Shown here: positions 54,288 through 60,000 of the stretch, piece after piece
Layout: the number at the start of each line of letters is the position of its first letter
Numbering within the stretch: position 1 is the stretch's first letter
Assembly: GCF_964340395.1 (NCBI RefSeq)
Contig: NC_135549.1
Coordinates: forward strand, 14,098,842 to 14,158,841
Source: Glandiceps talaboti
Lineage: Eukaryota; Hemichordata; Enteropneusta; Spengelidae
Reading direction: 5' to 3'
DNA length: 60,000 bases
The notes under the pieces: model-generated
Seen by the model: only the letters and a program-made list of their open reading frames with translations
The model's database searches: none
What the model was told of the DNA's origin: nothing
Program-made: the position numbers and the translations under genes

Positions 54288-57200
54288 CTGTAAGTTGTTA
54301 GAAATCGATAGTCATTCTGAAATAAAATGTCAACATCTTTTCTTAATTTTGTGCAATCATTGAGAAATCACGATTTTTTAAAAAACATGAATAGAAGAAA
54401 CAAAAACTTTGACTCTACAATCAGGTTTTCAGATCACATTAGTGGAAAAACTAGTTCACGAAATACAAAGAAATATTTCATGAAATATGTAAGCTATTCG
54501 GACACAAGATTTCAGAAATGGTTTCATCACACATTGTCACCATTGCGGTTGTTTTTTTAATTTGAGAAGAACGAAATATAGATTACAACTTAACGGATTT
54601 TTTTTTTGTTTTTAAGAGATGATGTTTATTGGAGTCAGAAGAAACAGTTAACATCACTGGAAACATTTGGCTGTAAAATGTTGCATTTCAGAAATGAATT
54701 CCTTTACATTTCCTTTATACTGTCACTGTAGCAACTTAACGTAACCTAGAGTTTGCATACTTTTAAGAAAGGGAGTAAGAAAATAGGAATAAAGTGGAAA
54801 GAAAAGACGAAATATTTATCCCTTCTTCCTGTACTGTAACATTCTATACATATTTGTCTTCGTGCTTCACATTCATACTGTACTAGTAGTGCTACCAATT
54901 CAACTCTACCACAGCATTCTCTCCTAGGGTATGTCTAATATGTAGGGCGAACAGCCACAGGCATTTCTCCAATTCAATATCATCAGTGATATGATATTGG
55001 TGTCCATGAACTATATCAAATATAGTTGGTGGGGAATCTTTTCAAGCAAAGAAAAGTGAAAGAGTGATAAAAAAAAAACCAGTCAGATCAAAAAAGAAAT
55101 ACGGACGGTGATATCACAGTTGGATTTTGACTGAGAACGTGTGGATAGATCAGAGTGAGTATAGATACTTCATACTCTCTGCTAGTGCCCTATCTAAATT
55201 GGACGCTGATGGTAAAGTATCGATGGATAATTCATTATCTCTATGTTACCCCGTCTGCCTATATAGTACTTCGGCAAGACGACGCCATTTTAACAAGTAT
55301 CCAGACAAGTGCCTTCCCTTAAGCTTAGAGAAAATAGTAATTTCCTGCGATGTCTGAAATATTAAATTGTTCAATATATATAAGTCTTAGGTCTCCTACG
55401 TGAAGAAGTCTCCTGATAGAGTACAGAGACATCGTTAACCACGAGTTCACAAAGTCGTCCACGGCAGGGAGCAGTCTTATTCAGTGAATACAAAAAACAT
55501 ATTTTCGTCCAATCCGTCTCGTTGACATTGCCGTATTTTGTAGTCAGATATGCGTGATTAATATATGCTAATCACGAGAGCAATGTAGTCTCTTTTGACC
55601 CCTCTGTTATCTGAGCCGCTCTTCATGTCATGGATAGCGCACGCTTTTTTTTCAGTACGTTCAAAAAAATGAAAGTTGTATCGGGATCAAGACCCCAATA
55701 AATACGGACAGAACGTACTGCTGCATTATTACTTATAACTGGTGATCTAATTCAATCATAGAAAATATTTCAGGAATAAATTATAGATTCTTTTCTCGTT
55801 AGATTTCTTTTTTCGTCATTTCTTTTGACAACACAGGTTGCGTTGAACAACTTGAATAGAAAATTGCCAATTTTGTATTCATCGCGCGTTGTAAATCCCA
55901 AATAATATTAAATACAATGATCGTTACTAGCAAATATAGCTATAGGAAAGACGTAAACTGCACGTTTTTATATGGTAATCTGGATTATTGTATGATACAT
56001 CGCATATGTTATCAGAATATTTGCATGGAGGTGTTAGTATGGGGGTCAAATTTCATTTATTATGTAGATTTGGGGGTAAATGTCTAAACATCAATCAAAC
56101 TACTCAACGGTTAATCAAATAAAAAGTACATAAAAATGACACGTTTTGCAAGTACACGTACATCCACAATGTATTATTTTTTTTATTAAACCCTGGACTT
56201 CCAGGTGCCAAGGTTGTCCATATCAGATAAGTTATAGTCACGTGGTTTACAGATGACATAACAAGGTATGAATGAATGAATGAATGAATGAATGAATGAA
56301 TGAATGAATGAATGAATGAATGAATGAATGAATGAATGAAAGAGTGAGTGAGTGAGTGAGTGAGTGAGTGAGTGAGTGAGTGAATGAATGAATGAATGAA
56401 TGAATGAATGAATGAATGAATGAATGAATGAATGAATGAATCCAAATATACAGCAAAGTTGAAAAACACATCCAAATATACATTATTTACATATGAATTC
56501 AAGTATTAATGTACGTTAAGCCTATACATTAATTAACATTTCTTCTGACTAACGTGATTTGAAGTTCGTGACACGTGTGGAAGTTGGGCCTTTATTTCCT
56601 GTTGCATTCATGTCATTTATACGAAATAAACCCGAAAGTAGAATAGTGTCAGTTGGAGACATGTCACTTATAAAATATATTATGATGACATACAGGGGAT
56701 GTAGAGAGACTCAATAGGTCTTCATTAAAGTATGATTTTAAGTGTTGTCTTATCGGCTTTCCGCCACCTGTCACTCAGTATTCCCCAATCAATCTGACTT
56801 ATCAGAAGGTCACCATAAATGTCCGTAATATTAGAATATTAATATTCTATATATGAACATAGAATGACATATATTTTAATAGAACACGTGACTTACAGTT
56901 GACATTGCCCAGTGTGACGTTGACGTTCAGGGTAAATTGGTTAACCCTGTAAATGCTGTCAGATTCAAGAAAAACAAGACCTCCACCCCACCCCTACTGG
57001 TGACTTGTATCACTTACATCATGATGTCAAAGAGTAATTGTGCCTTGTTTCATTCCACAGGCCTTGATCACGTGCACCTAGACCCTACTTTTCTTATTGT
57101 TTCCCCGGAGGTCGTGGATAGAGTACTTGTAGTGGTTAGTCCAGGACTACATTAATGTATTAGTAATCAGAAAGTAGTTAATGACCAGTGGTAGATACTT

Positions 57201-57901
57201 ATGGGTGTAAACTCTTTGCTCACAGCGTTTTAATTATGGTATTTATTTATTGTACACTAAACCTGCCATGATATTTGTAACCACCCCTCAAATGAGTGGA
57301 CAATGACTGAACTTATATTGTAAGGAAACTATTCCCTTGTCTATCTTTGTATGATTCTATTATCTATGAAATGGCAAGTTCCCACAGGAAAGAAATGATA
57401 CGTCATAGGAACAGGTGTATTATTGCTCATTAGATATAAACAAAGTGCGCAATTAAAGGTCTTCAGAGTTCAAAACGGGAGGATGAGGCAAGGGTGGGTG
57501 TCAGAAAGCCAGGCTAAAACTACCTTGACATTCCAATGCCCAATTAGACAGGACGTAATCGTTTGTTGATATTGGTCTTGAGAACACTTTGACCTTGGTC
57601 AAGTTTAGGGTGTCTTGAAGATACGGGAGCCAGCCCTCAGCCCTCTGTCAAGAAAACTGAAAACTGCAGGATATGATCAAGAATTCTACAGACCTTGATT
57701 TGAATGGTACAGACAATATTTGTGCACTAATTATGCGACTGAAAGTGAAATTACTGGAGCCCATCTACTACATATCAGCAACGTAGTATGAAGTGGATCT
57801 GTAATAATAGACTCTTGTCTTCCTCGGTACATATCAATCAGGAGTTGAACAAAAATTAAGATTTTTGTCTCTGAGAAGGATTGAAAACATCAAAGTTTGA
57901 C
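54288..57901. other. CpG-normal region without recognised gene
   Basis: Contains the TGAA array. A minus-strand frame at about 55365-55563 stays open for 66 codons without ATG or convincing splice sites, and a plus frame covers 55127-55357; neither matches a known family. Confidence 0.45.
56268..56440. repeat. (TGAA)n-(GTGA)n-(TGAA)n compound microsatellite
   Basis: A GTGA block of about ten units is sandwiched between two TGAA blocks, consistent with a point variant that spread by slippage inside the array. Confidence 0.96.
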
Positions 57902-58019
57902 ATGTCTGTCCGCGACGTCGTTGCTAAAATATCCACCATTACGGGACATCCGGGACAATGCATCGATCTCAAAACATTTTCCGAATCCTTCGGACATCAA
58001 ACAGAGGAAGGAGAAAAAA
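57902..58019 (+). CDS. Possible first coding exon of an unrecognised plus-strand gene
   Basis: ATG in a fair context (GACATGT) opens 39 codons plus one base, ending at a good donor (AAAAAA|GTGAGT). The peptide starts MSVRDVVAKISTITGHPG, continues with a CIDLKTFSESFGHQ segment and ends TEEGEK. CpG density in the exon is high (GCGACGTCG and neighbours), which stands out from the flanks. The amphipathic start and mixed composition look like real protein. No family was recognised; following exons would have to lie beyond 58.02 kb and none was identified inside the window. Confidence 0.38.
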
Positions 58020-60000
58020 GTGAGTACCTGCAATGTAAGAAAACCGTATTAACATTATTAAAACATTTAAATACTGTACACGACGTACAGTTCTAGGGGT
58101 TATTTTAAAAGTTTTATGGGGCAGTTTATAACACCTTTAGTTTAATTTCCACCTTGTTTCCTAGGAAAAAGAAAATTTTTGCCACAATCTGACTTTTGTT
58201 TTCTATCGATATGTGTCTTAAGTGTTAACTTTGGGTGTTGGCCCTTCATTTTTCATCAAATTATAATTACAATTAGGAATAACTCGAAGATTCAATTATG
58301 AAATTATCGACTTAACAAAATCGTGTGTACTTTATTAGTTCATCAGAATTGATTAGTTTTATTATTTACACAACGTGTATGGATAACAAGCATTGTAATC
58401 AACCACTAAAGATAAACGCTACTTTAGAAGCAACCACTCATGAAGAGAACAGAATTCTTATTCGTCTGCTAGTCTTTTGCCAACTTCACTTAGATACAGA
58501 GAAGAAGAATGAAATATGCATTTTCATTAAAAGAGGAGTATTGGTTTGTCTGATCATTAAAAAAGTAGGCTTTGAATCTTAAAAAGTCATTTTCGTTGCC
58601 AATATTTTTGACAACGCAAATGTCATAGAAGTGTACGGGGAATGAATGCGGTAATTGGTCTTAAAACTACACATAATGTGTCACGTTATAACACATGATA
58701 ACAAAACAGTTGTAAAATAAAACACATTAATATGTAATTGATTTTTTACGTTACACCTGAATTGACCTTTGATATTGTTTTTTGAAATGACAGCAACTTT
58801 GCAAACAAGTCTTGTAATTTTGCATTTCGCATCTTGTAGGAAGGAATGGAAAAAACTAACATTTCAACCACGCACAGAACATTTCGAATGTACACAGTAT
58901 ACATAAATGTAGTGTTTGCAAATAGAAATGGTCGATGAGATCAGCTTATACTGTGAGTCATTTTGAAAAGATAGACTGACTGACTGACTGTATTAAATAC
59001 TGTCCTTACAATTCAGTATTTTTAATGAACTTACATATGTAAATGCATGTAAGTAACTAGATCCGCGCTTTTACAGTCAGTTGTTCATATATTATCCATT
59101 TTTCATTTCCTCGTTTTAATGGGGTCATAATGTCTAGCTGACACATTACTATGATGAAATATGACGTCATCCAGTGTCTAGTCACATATGTTATTCACAG
59201 TCAACGATTAGCAATGATATAACGATTATCGTGGCAGATATGTAGATCAGTTACGATGACGCCATGACCAGACACACAAAATTCATGACGTCATCAAACT
59301 ACGTCATCGGCATATGTGGGATTAATCAAACGCCAACTAAATCCATCTGCTCTCTCGCTGTGCACAGTACGGAGGCCGTGAATCGACAGATGGCTACAGT
59401 CAGTGCTTGAAGTGAAGTCATTTACCGTTCTAATTCCATGATCATCATGAAAGTGCCCCGGTGACATTGTCATCAGTAAACTACATAGCAGTCAACACTC
59501 GAGGTTGGGATTGCTATGGAAATCCCAGGGTAGTTGTGTAGTTCGTTGGAGTTGTCTCTTTGATTAGCTATACGTTTGATTTCATGAATTGCAAGGAAGG
59601 GAAAATCGGCACTAGATTTGGTAGCATGAAGACCGCTAACGAGCACTGATATTAACAAATGGAATACGTAATTCGTAAATTGCTTTGTAGCTGTATAATT
59701 TTATAAAAGTACTTCTTATAGATATATAGAAATGCAATTCTTTGCGTCATTATGCCGACAAAACACTACACATGATCTTTGAATACACTGATAATTTAGT
59801 TCGAGTATAGTAGCATCAGTGGGTTTCCTATCATTTCTGTTTAACTCTATAGAAGGTTCATTCCAATGTCATCGCTAAAATGCATCTGATACTGTGTCTT
59901 TTATTGAAAACTTAATGGTATCAAAGGTGAAAACATTCCTATTTTATACACTTTTTCATGATTGTATTATTTGTTTGCAAAATAAAGCATATTAGTTTTA
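58020..60000. other. Right end, no gene recognised apart from the CRE cluster
   Basis: AT-rich sequence with a short (GACT)n at about 58973-58989. A minus frame at 59473-59658 (..FLAIHEIKRIANQRDN..) is open for 61 codons, with no family recognised. Confidence 0.45.
59162..59306. promoter_or_regulatory. Cluster of CRE-type sites
   Basis: Two perfect TGACGTCA palindromes (59162-59169 and 59286-59293), one TGACGCCA (59257-59264) and one TACGTCA half-site ending at 59306 fall within 145 bp. CREB/ATF-family bZIP proteins bind this sequence in animals. GC-richer, CpG-containing DNA follows at 59340-59400 and could be a start region. Which gene it would serve is unknown. Confidence 0.4.

Noticed and set aside
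55365-55563. 66-codon open minus-strand frame (..NVNETDWTKICFLYSLNK..)
   Set aside because: No ATG start, no convincing donor in a usable phase, no recognised family; kept only as a mention.

Overview
This is AT-rich nuclear DNA from an animal, almost certainly an invertebrate. It has long introns, many simple repeats and small inverted-repeat elements, and only a few short exons; no bacterial-style gene was found. Taxon is not fixed by the sequence. Frequent ACATGTA words, mosaic CpG depletion and the TUSC2 homologue fit a marine invertebrate (lophotrochozoan or non-vertebrate deuterostome), but that is a guess.

The one gene I identify with confidence is a minus-strand homologue of TUSC2 (FUS1). 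Exon 1 (48797-48966) encodes an MGNST.. myristoylation-type N terminus and ends in SPFVLTRT. Exon 2 (30818-30938) encodes the family signature MYFDEDGDLAHEFYEE. The splice phases join exactly (..ACA AG | T TCT ATG..) across a 17.9 kb intron. The short last exon of the family (after ..NLxPQ) was not found in the remaining 30.8 kb, so the gene probably runs off the left edge. Positions 1 to about 48.97 kb are therefore read as one huge gene for a protein of roughly 120 residues.

Right of about 48.3 kb the DNA changes character: CpG becomes several times more frequent. The TUSC2 start sits in this CpG-rich zone. A possible plus-strand first exon (48715-48776, mitochondrial-presequence-like) begins just inside TUSC2 intron 1 and would overlap TUSC2 head to head. 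Two further exon candidates, neither recognised, are a minus-strand terminal exon (54096-54287) and a plus-strand first exon (57902-58019). A cluster of CRE-type TGACGTCA sites lies at 59.16-59.31 kb.

Mobile DNA: a 1.8 kb foldback element with TA flanks and CpG-rich, partly open cargo (37871-39676); a Mutator-like element with long inverted repeats and a 9-bp target duplication (40705-41180); a hAT-like MITE (46663-46830); an 85-bp MITE just upstream of the TUSC2 start (49137-49221); and several hairpin repeats (6829-7041, 49824-49933, 52957-53146).

Tandem DNA: a roughly 1 kb GTGTCY hexamer array (12685-13658), a 36-bp satellite of about 24 alternating units (32967-33850), 60- and 82-bp minisatellites, a 242-bp (AG)n tract, and numerous CA, CATA, CAGA and TGAA microsatellites. 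Most long open frames in the window are by-products of these arrays.
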